17,863 nt of DNA from an uncultured Desulfobacteraceae bacterium (GCA_937982505.1 CALJLV010000206.1:1-17863); one strand, 5' to 3'. Counted from the first letter of the stretch, positions 1 through 8,128 are shown. Numbers and translations: made by a program. The notes: generated by a model not told the origin, from the sequence alone.

Positions 1-46
1 AGATTGACTGACGTGACTGGAGTTCAGACGTGTGCTCTTCCGATCT
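1..46 (+). other. Illumina P7 index adapter contamination
   Basis: Bases 13-46 match the Illumina TruSeq read-2 adapter, beginning GTGACTGGAGTTCAGACGTG and ending in CTCTTCCGATCT. The preceding AGAT fits the end of the P7 flow-cell primer and TGACTGAC fits an 8-base index. This is library sequence left on the end of the contig and has no biological meaning. Any reading frame beginning inside it has a false N-terminus. Identified from memory of the adapter sequence. Confidence 0.97.
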
Positions 47-542
47 CGCTCTGTTCATTGTCTATGGGGTCTGGTTCGAGACCGCCTTCGGACTGGGGGT
101 CGCCGCCCTGGGCGCCACGGCCGTAGCCATTGGATCGGCCGAACTGCTGGGCGAATTTCTCACGGCGGCGGCCGCCGACCGGATCGGCCTGAAGCGCAGC
201 GCCGGTATCGGCTTGGCCGGGCTGACGGCCGCCTATGCCCTGCTTCCGTTGTGGGGCACTCAGTTGAGCGGCGCCCTGATCGGCCTTTTCTGGATCTTCA
301 CCGCCCTGGAATTCACCATCGTGGCCTGCCTGAGCCTGGCCACGGAACTGGTGCCCAACCAGCGGGCCACCATGATGTCGGGATTTTTCGCCGCCGCCGG
401 CCTGGGCCGGCTCTGCGGAGCCGTGATGGGCATGCCGCTGTGGCAGGCCGGCGGCATCAGCGGTGTCAGCCACGCCGCCACTGTCCTGACGCTGGTGGGT
501 TGGGCCAGCCTCCACTGGGGACTGGTGCGATGGCGCACCTGA
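47..542 (+). CDS. MFS transporter, C-terminal fragment (5' end missing)
   Basis: The first 15 or so codons that could be read before this point are adapter; the genomic part starts in mid-gene with ALFIVYGVWFETAFGLG. About 164 residues remain. They show four to five hydrophobic, Gly/Ala-rich helices separated by short charged loops, including AAAADRIGLKRS, which resembles the cytoplasmic D-R-x-G-x-[KR] loop motif of major facilitator superfamily permeases. The end falls inside the start of the next gene: its TGA (540-542) overlaps the downstream ATG (530) by 13 bases, so the two are probably translationally coupled. Substrate cannot be told from the C-terminal half. The fragment is due to the contig edge, not to a mutation. 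Confidence in MFS is fair, because the diagnostic N-terminal half is absent. Confidence 0.75.
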
Positions 543-1483
543 CCCGGCTCATTCTGGCACCCCTCAGGGGATTGACCGACGCGGTGTTCCGCTCGGTGTA
601 TGCCGCCCATTTTCAGGGTCTGGACGAGGCCGTCGCCCCTTTCGTGGTGGCCACCGGCGCCGGCCCGTCGGACAAGCTTCTGGCCGACCTTCAGCCGGAG
701 CGCAATCGCGCCCTGCCGGTGGTCCCCCAGATCCTGGGCAACGACGCCCGATCCTTCGTCGCCATGAGCGCCCGGTTGGCCCAAATGGGCCATGAGCGGA
801 TCAACTGGAACCTGGGCTGCCCTTTCCCCATGGTGACCCGCAAGATGCGCGGCAGCGGCCTGCTCGACCATCCCGAGCGGATCGCGGCGTTTCTCGATGA
901 GGTCATCCCATCCCTGCCCCTGAAGCTTTCCATCAAGATGCGCCTGGGGCGGCGCGGGTCCGGTGAGATCCGCGTCCTGCTGCCCGTTTTGGACCGGTAT
1001 CCCCTCGAGGCCCTCATCATCCATCCACGCACCGCGGCCCAGATGTATGCCGGCTGCGTGGATCTGGAGGCCTTCGCCGGGTGCCTCAAGGCCACCCGGC
1101 ATCCGGTGGTCTACAACGGCGACATCTGCACCGTGGAGGATTTGGCCCACAGGGCGCAGCGATTCCCCCAGGTGGCGGCTTACATGCTCGGCCGCGGCGT
1201 ACTGGCCGACCCTTTTTTGCCGTCCCGCATCCGGGCACTGCCCTTGCCGGCGGATCGGGCCGCCCGCCTGGGCGGCTTCCACGAGGCACTGCTGGCGGCT
1301 TATCGCCAGAGGCTCAGTGGACCGGGGCATCTGGTCGATCGGATGAAAGGTTTCTGGCGCTATCTGGCGCGTGCCTATGTCGACGCCGAGGCGGTCTGGG
1401 GCCGCATCCGCCGGGCGCGGGATCTTTCGGCCTACCGCGGGGCAGTCGAAGCGGTCCTGGGCCGGGAAAGGCTCAGAGACTGA
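530..1483 (+). CDS. tRNA-dihydrouridine synthase family protein (DusC-like)
   Basis: A 317-residue FMN-dependent TIM-barrel enzyme that reduces specific uridines in tRNA to dihydrouridine in the cytoplasm. Seen: the N-terminal LAPLRGLTDAVFR, matching the family's APM-x-G-x-T-D-x-x-FR; the signature INWNLGCPFPMVTRKMRGSG with the catalytic acid Cys97 in the GCP motif; KLSIKMRLG (the K-x-R-x-G FMN-binding strand); IIHPRT, with the conserved His-x-R; and VVYNGDI (N-G-D-I) and MLGRGVLADPFL (GRG) phosphate-binding motifs. The length is normal. The start at 530 gives MAHLTRLILAPL, the usual beginning of the barrel; a longer frame upstream reads through the MFS gene and is rejected. The subgroup (DusA, B or C) is uncertain; the short N-terminus and WNLGCPFP look DusC-like. 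Confidence 0.92.
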   Translation: MAHLTRLILAPLRGLTDAVFRSVYAAHFQGLDEAVAPFVVATGAGPSDKLLADLQPERNRALPVVPQILGNDARSFVAMSARLAQMGHERINWNLGCPFPMVTRKMRGSGLLDHPERIAAFLDEVIPSLPLKLSIKMRLGRRGSGEIRVLLPVLDRYPLEALIIHPRTAAQMYAGCVDLEAFAGCLKATRHPVVYNGDICTVEDLAHRAQRFPQVAAYMLGRGVLADPFLPSRIRALPLPADRAARLGGFHEALLAAYRQRLSGPGHLVDRMKGFWRYLARAYVDAEAVWGRIRRARDLSAYRGAVEAVLGRERLRD

Positions 1484-1508
1484 AAACCGCCAAGGGTCGC
1501 GGATCCGT

Positions 1509-1952
1509 TCAGGGCCCGGCAAACCGTCCGATGGCCCGCAGATAGGCATCGGAAGGCTGCACCCCGATGATGCTGTGAACCGCCTCGCCGCGCCGGATGA
1601 ACATCACGTGGGGGATCCCGCTGACGCGATGGGCCCGGGCCAGATCGCGGTTCCGGTCCACGTTGACCTTATAGAAGGTCGCCTTATCGGCGTGTTTGCG
1701 GGCGATCTCCTCCAGCACGGGGTTCAATTCGCGGCACGGTCCACACCAATCGGCGTAGAAGTCGACCACCACCAGAGCGTCCCCGGCATCGGCCAGGGCC
1801 TTGTCAAAGGCGCGCGCGCCTTCCAGGCGGACGATGACCTGGGGGCCTGGGTCCCCGGAGACGTCGCCGACGCGCTGTTCCGAGCAGCCGACGGTCGCCG
1901 CGCCCAAAAGCACCAGGGCCGCGGTCCACAGGATGATTCGCTGCAGTGCCAT
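1509..1952 (-). CDS. Thioredoxin-like lipoprotein
   Basis: A 147-residue thiol-disulfide oxidoreductase, probably membrane-anchored and facing the periplasm. Residues 4-22 form a hydrophobic export signal ending at Cys23 (AATVGC), a plausible though not ideal lipobox. The thioredoxin fold follows: VVVDFYADWCGPC with redox Cys70 and Cys73, then YKVNVDRN and the cis-proline segment GIPHVMF. WCGPC is the classical thioredoxin active site rather than the DsbA or DsbD type. The start at 1952 is chosen because it puts the signal peptide at the N-terminus and has GAGG about 13 bases upstream; a longer frame from 2039 adds 29 residues that look untranslated. It converges with the dihydrouridine synthase gene, with only 25 bases between stops. 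It could reduce periplasmic proteins or serve cytochrome c maturation; nothing nearby decides. Confidence 0.9.
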   Translation of the reverse strand: MALQRIILWTAALVLLGAATVGCSEQRVGDVSGDPGPQVIVRLEGARAFDKALADAGDALVVVDFYADWCGPCRELNPVLEEIARKHADKATFYKVNVDRNRDLARAHRVSGIPHVMFIRRGEAVHSIIGVQPSDAYLRAIGRFAGP

Positions 1953-2390
1953 GGGCAATCCGGATCCTCGGGTTGACGTTTGAAGCGCACCGGCGCGTAC
2001 AGCGCGTACGCCTCGGCCGATATGGCGCAGTGGCCGCACGGGACTGGTGATCGGTCAGGAGACGACGGCCGCCGGAAGGTTACACCGGCTATTTGCGCTC
2101 CGGTGCCAAGGGGTGCCCTCCGGCCTTGCGCCTGTTTACGGTCCACGGCGCATTCTAAGAAGCCTGAACCGCCGCGTCAATCAAACGATGGCCCGTCCCG
2201 CAGGGCGGACCGCAGAGGCGGCCGCCAAAGCCCGCGGCCAGCGGATCCGCCCGGCACCCCGGTGCCGGGGACGGGCCATCCCGAAAATCCTTCCGCCGGT
2301 CTTGCCGGGCGCGCCGGGAACCGTCCCCCAGTTTTCGGCCTCGGCCCCCGGATCCCGCGATAGACGCAGCGCCCCCATTCCAGCCTCCCT
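1953..2390. other. Non-coding spacer, GC-rich part
   Basis: No convincing gene. The open frames here are Arg/Pro/Ala-rich, lack ribosome binding sites and show no family motif. The stretch holds the inverted repeats reported separately at 2187-2280. A GC-rich imperfect hairpin with two GCGCGTAC copies lies near 1990-2012. On the minus strand a GGGGGACGGTTCCC-type word lies near 2318-2333. Such words often accompany REP-associated transposase relics. Confidence 0.6.
2187..2280. repeat. Nested inverted repeat, RAYT/REP-like relic
   Basis: GATGGCCCGTCCC at 2187-2199 is repeated exactly inverted at 2268-2280, enclosing about 68 bases. A second tight hairpin lies at 2250-2269, with arms CCCGGCACC and GGTGCCGGG and a two-base loop. 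Read on the minus strand, the right arm is part of ATGGCCCGTCCCC, encoding MARP, the usual first residues of REP-associated tyrosine (Y1/RAYT) transposases. GGGGGACGGTTCCC lies just upstream on that strand. The repeats are seen directly; the link to a RAYT-derived element is inferred from resemblance to its leader. Confidence 0.45.
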
Positions 2391-2397
2391 AAAATTG

Positions 2398-2435
2398 CAT
2401 TAATGATATAAACTGATATTTGTAATACATTAATG
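2398..2435. promoter_or_regulatory. Tandem palindromes, likely activator sites
   Basis: CATTAATG occurs at 2398-2405 and again at 2428-2435, within TACATTAATGTA (2426-2437). Each is a perfect palindrome, and the centres are 30 bases apart, close to three helical turns. They lie about 112 and 142 bases upstream of the start predicted from the sigma-54 promoter, the normal place for enhancer-binding activators. They do not match the enterobacterial NtrC consensus (GCACY...RGTGC), so which protein binds is unknown. Confidence 0.45.
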
Positions 2436-2517
2436 TAATTTTAATTCCGCCTCGCCGATCATCTAACAAAATCTGTATATTTCATAAATTCATAGGCTTG
2501 TAGATTCCAGAAGCCGC

Positions 2518-2532
2518 TGGCACACGGATTGC
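2518..2532 (+). promoter_or_regulatory. Sigma-54 (-24/-12) promoter of glnK-amtB
   Basis: TGGCAC, five bases, then TTGC matches the sigma-54 core TGGCAC-N5-TTGC exactly, with GG at 2519-2520 and GC at 2531-2532 in the required spacing. The predicted transcription start is near 2544, leaving a leader of about 68 bases before glnK. glnK-amtB operons are commonly RpoN/NtrC-dependent, so context and motif agree. Confidence 0.85.
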
Positions 2533-2611
2533 GCATCCAAACCTCAAAACGATCCAGCGATTTTCGGAATATCGCCGCGAGGGTCCATCAACTCACACGA
2601 GGAGAAACGCC

Positions 2612-2950
2612 ATGAAAAAGATCGAAGCCATCATCAAACCGTTCAAGCTCGATGAGGTCAAAGATGCCCTCAATGCCATCGGCATCAGCGGCATGACGAT
2701 TTACGAAGCCCGCGGGTTCGGCCGCCAGAAGGGGCACAGGGAAGTTTACCGGGGAGCCGAGTACGAGGTGGGCTTCATTCCCAAGGTCAAGATCGACATC
2801 GTGGTGGAGGACGCCATGGCCGACCGGGTGGTGGCGGTCATCCAGGAGACCGCCTGCACCCACAAGATCGGCGACGGCAAAATTTTCATGCTGCCCATGG
2901 AAGGGGTCACCCGCATCCGCACGGGGGAAACCGGAACGGCCGCCGTTTGA
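2612..2950 (+). CDS. glnK: Nitrogen regulatory protein P-II (GlnK/GlnB)
   Basis: A 112-residue trimeric PII signal protein that reads 2-oxoglutarate, ATP/ADP and, through uridylylation, glutamine; it blocks the AmtB channel when nitrogen is ample. Seen: MKKIEAIIKPFKLDEVKDAL; the T-loop with GFGRQKGHREVYRGAEY, in which Tyr51 is the usual uridylylation residue; and the C-terminal signature KIGDGKIFMLPMEGVTRIRTGE. Length and sequence are fully typical. The ribosome site is AGGAG about 10 bases upstream. It lies directly upstream of amtB, which favours glnK over glnB, although sequence alone does not separate the two. The sigma-54 promoter upstream indicates nitrogen-limited expression. Confidence 0.96.
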   Translation: MKKIEAIIKPFKLDEVKDALNAIGISGMTIYEARGFGRQKGHREVYRGAEYEVGFIPKVKIDIVVEDAMADRVVAVIQETACTHKIGDGKIFMLPMEGVTRIRTGETGTAAV

Positions 2951-3000
2951 AGTCGCTGGCCATGACAAGGACGCATGCCTGCATCCCAAGGAGTCGCACC

Positions 3001-4416
<1,416 letters not shown>

Positions 4417-4836
4417 ACTGAAACCCTACCCCCCGGTATCTCTCGACTCCTGCCGGGCCGCCGGCGACCTGAACCACCGCCGGCGGTTTCGGCAGCCTCC
4501 AGCCGTGCCTGCCCGGCGACGCATCGCAGGCGAGAAGAACCGCGAGATCTCTCCCCTTCGGCAACGGGTCGCCCCGACCCGCCCTCTTTGGCGGCGGCAA
4601 ACGTCTCCGGATCGACTTCCCCCCTCTGTTGGCCATGCCCTTGGATCCGTGTTGCGCCTGGGGACGTGCGCCCCGCCGCCGGACGCTGCCCGTCCAGCCG
4701 GGAAGATTTGGCCCGCCTCGAGGCGTGCCTCGCGCCAGGGGCCCGAATTGACGCCGCCGCGCCACCCTGGTAGGATTCTCCAACCGCTTTCAGCGCTTGC
4801 TGCAGATTTTCAGCCTTCACCGCAAAGGAATCTTCC
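4417..4836. other. Non-coding spacer between amtB and the MBL gene
   Basis: 420 bases without a supported gene. Frames on both strands are long only because the DNA is GC-rich; they are Arg/Pro-rich and without motifs. A GC hairpin that may end the glnK-amtB transcript is reported at 4458-4489. AAGGA near 4825, shortly before the next ATG, is the ribosome site of the following gene. No clear sigma-70 promoter was recognised. Confidence 0.55.
4458..4489 (+). terminator. Possible terminator after amtB
   Basis: CCGCCGGCG (4458-4466) and CGCCGGCGG (4478-4486) form a perfect 9-bp stem with an 11-base loop, followed only by TTT. The stem is strong but the U-tract is minimal, so it could instead stabilise the mRNA 3' end or pause transcription. 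It begins 41 bases after the amtB stop. Confidence 0.4.
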
Positions 4837-6414
4837 ATGGACATCACTTTTCACGGCGCGGTCAGGGAAGTCACCGGTTCGCTACACCTGGTGACCCACG
4901 GCCGGGACCGCATCCTGCTCGACTGCGGCCTGTTCCAGGGCCGACGCCAGGAAACCGCCGCCAAAAACCGCCATCTTCCCGTGGCCCCGGACAAAATCAC
5001 CAGCGTGGTGCTGTCCCACGCCCATATCGACCATTCGGGCCGCATCCCGGTCCTGACCCGCCAGGCCTTCACCGGCCGCGTGATCTGCACCCGGCCGACC
5101 ATGGACGCCTGCAGCTACCTGCTGCCGGATTCGGGCCACATCCAGGAATCGGACGCCGATTACCTCAATTACAAGAGCATCCGCAATCTGCTGGGCAACC
5201 CGCGCCAGGACCGCAACGGCGCCTCCATCCCCCGCTTTCAGCGACAGGAGCTGACGCAGATGCTCAAAAAGGGCGCGCACCGCCTGAACCGTGAACGCAT
5301 CGGCGAACTGATGGCCGAGTACCACCTGGATGCCGTCGAGCCCCTCTATACCCAGCAGGACGCCGAGCAGGCCCTCGGCTTTTTCGACGGATATCCCTAT
5401 GGATTCCCGGTGACCGTGGGCCGGGGCATCACCTGCACCTTCTACGATGCCGGACACATTCTCGGGTCGGCGGTGAGCATTCTCCAGGCCAGCCATCAGG
5501 GACGCACGATCACGCTGGCCTATACCGGCGACATCGGCCGCTACGGCACCGCCATTCTCAACGATCCGTGCCGGGAATTCGAACCCCAGCACCGGCACGT
5601 CGACCTGTTGGTCATGGAGAGCACCTACGGGGATCGACTGCACGAACCGGTCCAGGGGCTGCCCGACCAGCTGCGCCGCATCCTGCTGGAAACCCATGGA
5701 CGCGGGGGGACCCTTTTGATCCCCTCCTTTGCCTTCGGCCGCACCCAGGAGCTTCTCTACGCCCTGCACAGCCTTTATGCCGGCGGCGAGGTGCCGCGGC
5801 TGCCGATCTACGTGGACAGTCCCCTGGCCACCCGCATGACAAAGGTCTACGCCGAGCATCCGGAAGTCTACGATCCGCAGACCCACCGCGCTTTTCTGCG
5901 CCAGGGGAAAAATCCATTCGATTTCAAGCAGGTGAATTTCGTTACGGCCGTGGAGGACTCCATGGCGCTGATGCGTGAAGACAATCCCCACATCGTCATC
6001 GCCTCTTCGGGCATGTGTGAGGCCGGACGGATCCTGCACCACCTGCGCTACAAGATCCACAACCCCAAGAACACCATTCTCATCGTGGGCTACATGGCCC
6101 AGCACACCCTGGGCCGGCGCATCCTGGAACTGGGGGAAGCCTACGCGGCCGACGGGCGACGGGGGCAAGCCCCCATCGTTCGCTTCCTCAACAAGACATA
6201 CCCGCTTCGGGCGCGTGTCGTGCGCCTGGGCGGATTCAGCGCCCACGGAGATCGCGACGAAATGGTGCGCTTTCTCAACAACTCCGGTCTGGACATTCAA
6301 CGCATCGCCCTGGTGCACGGCGAAGAAGACCAGAGCCTGGCCCTGGCCGAACATCTGCGCGGACTGGGCTTCAAGGTAGACGTGCCCGAAACGGGCCAGA
6401 CCTTGACGGTCTAG
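4837..6414 (+). CDS. Beta-CASP metallo-beta-lactamase, RNA metallohydrolase type
   Basis: A 525-residue zinc-dependent nuclease of the CPSF/RNase J superfamily (YSH1-like), expected to cut or trim RNA in the cytoplasm. Seen in order: HAHIDHSG (zinc ligands His61, His63, Asp65, His66); DAGHILGS (His207); TGDIGR (Asp232); the beta-CASP cap with MESTYGDR, IPSFAFGRTQELLYAL and VDSPLATRMT; ASSGMCEAGRI; and GFSAHGD (His470), the CASP-domain C-terminal histidine motif. All expected metal ligands are present. Roughly 60-70 residues between positions 105 and 180 form a charged insertion rich in Gln, Arg and Glu inside the lactamase part. The ribosome site is AAGGA. It stands alone between two spacers, so neighbours give no clue to its RNA target. 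Confidence 0.92.
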   Translation: MDITFHGAVREVTGSLHLVTHGRDRILLDCGLFQGRRQETAAKNRHLPVAPDKITSVVLSHAHIDHSGRIPVLTRQAFTGRVICTRPTMDACSYLLPDSGHIQESDADYLNYKSIRNLLGNPRQDRNGASIPRFQRQELTQMLKKGAHRLNRERIGELMAEYHLDAVEPLYTQQDAEQALGFFDGYPYGFPVTVGRGITCTFYDAGHILGSAVSILQASHQGRTITLAYTGDIGRYGTAILNDPCREFEPQHRHVDLLVMESTYGDRLHEPVQGLPDQLRRILLETHGRGGTLLIPSFAFGRTQELLYALHSLYAGGEVPRLPIYVDSPLATRMTKVYAEHPEVYDPQTHRAFLRQGKNPFDFKQVNFVTAVEDSMALMREDNPHIVIASSGMCEAGRILHHLRYKIHNPKNTILIVGYMAQHTLGRRILELGEAYAADGRRGQAPIVRFLNKTYPLRARVVRLGGFSAHGDRDEMVRFLNNSGLDIQRIALVHGEEDQSLALAEHLRGLGFKVDVPETGQTLTV

Positions 6415-6449
6415 CGGGGACAACCCCGGCCGCAGGCCCCGTGATCAGG

Positions 6450-6504
6450 GACATGTCTCACAATCCCCCCGAGGGACCGGCACCGACATGTCTCATTTGA
6501 GACA
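6450..6504. repeat. Repeat and palindrome resembling an insertion-sequence end
   Basis: GACATGTCTCA is found twice (6450-6460 and 6485-6495), and the second copy runs into a perfect palindrome, TGTCTCA-TT-TGAGACA (6489-6504). Words of this kind occur in the ends and leaders of some DDE insertion sequences of Desulfobacterota, from memory. No transposase gene is left nearby. It could instead be an operator or a small mobile repeat. Confidence 0.4.
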
Positions 6505-6585
6505 ATCCAAGGGGTGCCCAGCCAGCACCGCCATCAAGATTTAGTCGTCTCATTCCAGGAGGATGAACCAAACCCAAAACACTTT

Positions 6586-6614
6586 TAGACAGTTGGCATA
6601 CAACTTGATATGAA
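6586..6614 (+). promoter_or_regulatory. Possible sigma-70 promoter of the redox island
   Basis: TAGACA (6586-6591), 17 bases, then TATGAA (6609-6614): one mismatch to the -35 consensus and a weaker -10. It predicts transcription from about 6621, some 46 bases before the ATG at 6667. It also argues against the in-frame ATG at 6610, which would sit inside the -10 box. Confidence 0.35.
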
Positions 6615-6666
6615 TGACGGGACAGGATGGCCGAGGGGCTGCCCACAGCGGCCCAAGATATTTAAC

Positions 6667-6891
6667 ATGCCGAAAGTCTTGCCCTTGAAACCTTGCGACC
6701 ATAACCTGCAAGAGACGCTGGACCTGGCCGAACAGATGATCGCCCTTTCCCTTAGGGGCGACGACCAGCGCGAGGACACCGGATGCGGCATTCTCTACGG
6801 GGTCATGCGGGACGCCGGGTTTCAGATCCGGCACTTGGCGCAACGGGAAATGGAACACCACCGGCGCAGGACGCGCCGCACCAGGGGATGA
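6667..6891 (+). CDS. Conserved small protein, 74 aa, unknown function
   Basis: I do not recognise a named family, though similar short proteins (LKPCDHNLQETLDLAEQMI...GCGILYGVMRDAGFQIR) are, from memory, found in sulfate reducers. The chain is soluble and mostly helical by eye: an amphipathic helix around residues 13-28, a Gly/Asp/Cys turn (GDDQREDTGCG), a second helix (ILYGVMRDAGFQIRHLAQREMEHH), then a basic Arg-rich tail. Two cysteines, Cys9 and Cys43, are not in a metal motif. The ATG at 6667 is preferred over the in-frame one at 6610 because similarity to the remembered family begins here and the upstream residues look random; no good ribosome site precedes either. It lies 110 bases before rubrerythrin and may be the first gene of that transcript. 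Confidence 0.6.
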   Translation: MPKVLPLKPCDHNLQETLDLAEQMIALSLRGDDQREDTGCGILYGVMRDAGFQIRHLAQREMEHHRRRTRRTRG

Positions 6892-7001
6892 GCTCCAGCC
6901 GCTAGACCCCCGAACGGATCGTGAGCTGAGCGCCCTGATTGTCCAAATCCATCCGGTGGATCGCCAGCCGATCCCCACAACCCAGATCGAAGGAGGAAAC
7001 T

Positions 7002-7577
7002 GTGTCCAGCGTGAAAGGAACCCGTACCGAGAAGAATCTGCTGGCGGCCTTTGCCGGCGAGTCCCAGGCCCGCAACCGCTACACCTATTTTGCCGGCGCA
7101 GCCCGCAAGGAAGGCTATGTCCAGATTGCCGACATCTTCGAGGAGACGGCCAATCAGGAAAAAGAGCACGCCAAACGCTTCTTCAAGTTCCTTGAAGGCG
7201 GAATGGTGGAGATTCAGGCGTCCTATCCGGCCGGCGTCATGGGCACGACCCTGGAAAACCTCAAGGCCGCGGCAGCCGGGGAACATGAAGAGCACACCGA
7301 TCTGTACCCCGAATTCGCCCGGATCGCACGCGAGGAAGGCTTCGCCGCCATTGCCATGGTGTTCGAGGCGATCTGCGTGGCCGAGCGCCAGCACGAGAAG
7401 CGCTACAACGATCTGGCCGCCAACATCGGAGCCGGCCGGGTGTTTCGGCGCGAGCAGGCCGTGGTCTGGCGCTGCCGTAACTGCGGTTACCTCCACCAGG
7501 GCAACAGCGCGCCGGAAATGTGCCCGGCCTGTGCCCACCCCCAGGCGCATTTCGAACTGCTGGGCGAAAACTGGTAA
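7002..7577 (+). CDS. rbr: Rubrerythrin
   Basis: A 191-residue cytoplasmic peroxidase that reduces hydrogen peroxide to water with electrons from rubredoxin. The N-terminal four-helix ferritin-like domain carries the di-iron ligands: Glu20 (AGESQARNRY), Glu53 and His56 (NQEKEHAKRF), Glu94 and Glu97 (GEHEEHTDLYPEFA), and Glu128 and His131 (VAERQHEKRY). The C-terminal rubredoxin-like domain has Cys158, Cys161, Cys174 and Cys177 (WRCRNCGY...EMCPAC). The length matches the Desulfovibrio protein (191 aa). The start is GTG at 7002, placed by the strong AAGGAGG at 6990-6996; upstream codons in frame have no homology. Desulfoferrodoxin follows 66 bases downstream, and the pair makes a superoxide-then-peroxide pathway. 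Confidence 0.97.
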   Translation: MSSVKGTRTEKNLLAAFAGESQARNRYTYFAGAARKEGYVQIADIFEETANQEKEHAKRFFKFLEGGMVEIQASYPAGVMGTTLENLKAAAAGEHEEHTDLYPEFARIAREEGFAAIAMVFEAICVAERQHEKRYNDLAANIGAGRVFRREQAVVWRCRNCGYLHQGNSAPEMCPACAHPQAHFELLGENW

Positions 7578-7643
7578 CCCGTCCGGAGCAGGGCATCCGG
7601 ATTCGATCGACAAATCCATCCATTTCCCCAAAGGAGGCATTCG

Positions 7644-8018
7644 ATGGCTGAAAGACTCGAGGTGTACAAGTGTGAATTGTGCGGTAACATTGTGGAAGTC
7701 CTTCACGGCGGCGCCGGCGAACTGGTCTGCTGCGGCAAACCGATGGTCAAGATGACCGAAAACACGGTGGACGCGGCCAAGGAGAAACATGTCCCGGTCA
7801 TCGAAAAGATCGACGGCGGCTTCAAGGTCAAGGTCGGCAGCGTGGCCCATCCCATGGACGCCAAGCACTGGATCGAATGGGTCGAACTGATCGCCGACGG
7901 CAAGGTCTACCGCCAGTTTCTCAATCCGGGCGAAACCCCCGAAGCGGTCTTCCAGATCGAAGCGACCAGCGTCACGGCACGCGAGTACTGCAACCTGCAC
8001 GGTCTCTGGAAGGCCTGA
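7644..8018 (+). CDS. dfx: Desulfoferrodoxin (superoxide reductase, two-iron type)
   Basis: A 124-residue enzyme that reduces superoxide to hydrogen peroxide without making oxygen. Center I, a rubredoxin-like iron site, has Cys10, Cys13, Cys29 and Cys30 (YKCELCG; VCCGKPM). The catalytic center II has His49 (EKHVP, with the adjacent Lys48 that assists superoxide binding), His69 (AHPM), His75 (KHWIEW), Cys116 and His119 (YCNLHG). All ligands are at the positions known for Desulfovibrio desulfoferrodoxin, so this is the 2Fe-SOR class. AAAGGAGG at 7630-7637 sets the ATG at 7644. Electrons probably come from rubredoxin encoded farther along the cluster. Superoxide reductase makes peroxide, which the upstream rubrerythrin can remove. 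Confidence 0.98.
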   Translation: MAERLEVYKCELCGNIVEVLHGGAGELVCCGKPMVKMTENTVDAAKEKHVPVIEKIDGGFKVKVGSVAHPMDAKHWIEWVELIADGKVYRQFLNPGETPEAVFQIEATSVTAREYCNLHGLWKA

Positions 8019-8076
8019 AAAGAACCCGTCGCCCTGTTCGTTCGGCAGGTCAGCGCGACGCGTTGAACCCTTCGAT

Positions 8077-8109
8077 GCCCGGTTTTCCGCCGCAGGCGGG
8101 GAACCGGGC
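8077..8109 (+). other. Long intercistronic hairpin after dfx
   Basis: Arms at 8077-8091 (GCCCGGTTTTCCGCC) and 8095-8109 (GGCGGGGAACCGGGC) pair over 15 positions, including two G-U pairs, with a GCA loop. No T-tract follows, so it is more likely an mRNA-stabilising or processing structure, or a partial attenuator, than an intrinsic terminator. It lies 58 bases after the dfx stop and ends 19 bases before the next ATG, close to that gene's ribosome site. Confidence 0.6.
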
Positions 8110-8128
8110 GCCATGCCGGGAGGCTCGC

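Noticed and set aside
691..1095. Minus-strand frame of 134 codons inside the dihydrouridine synthase gene
   Set aside because: It is antisense to conserved active-site motifs, has no domain and is a compositional shadow.
2047..2403. Plus-strand frame of 118 codons upstream of glnK
   Set aside because: Arg/Pro/Ala-rich, with a weak start and no motif; it spans the inverted-repeat relic and ends at the AT-rich control region.
4882..6423. A 513-codon minus-strand frame across the MBL gene
   Set aside because: It mirrors the codons of the beta-CASP nuclease, which has all its metal ligands. The antisense product shows no recognisable fold.
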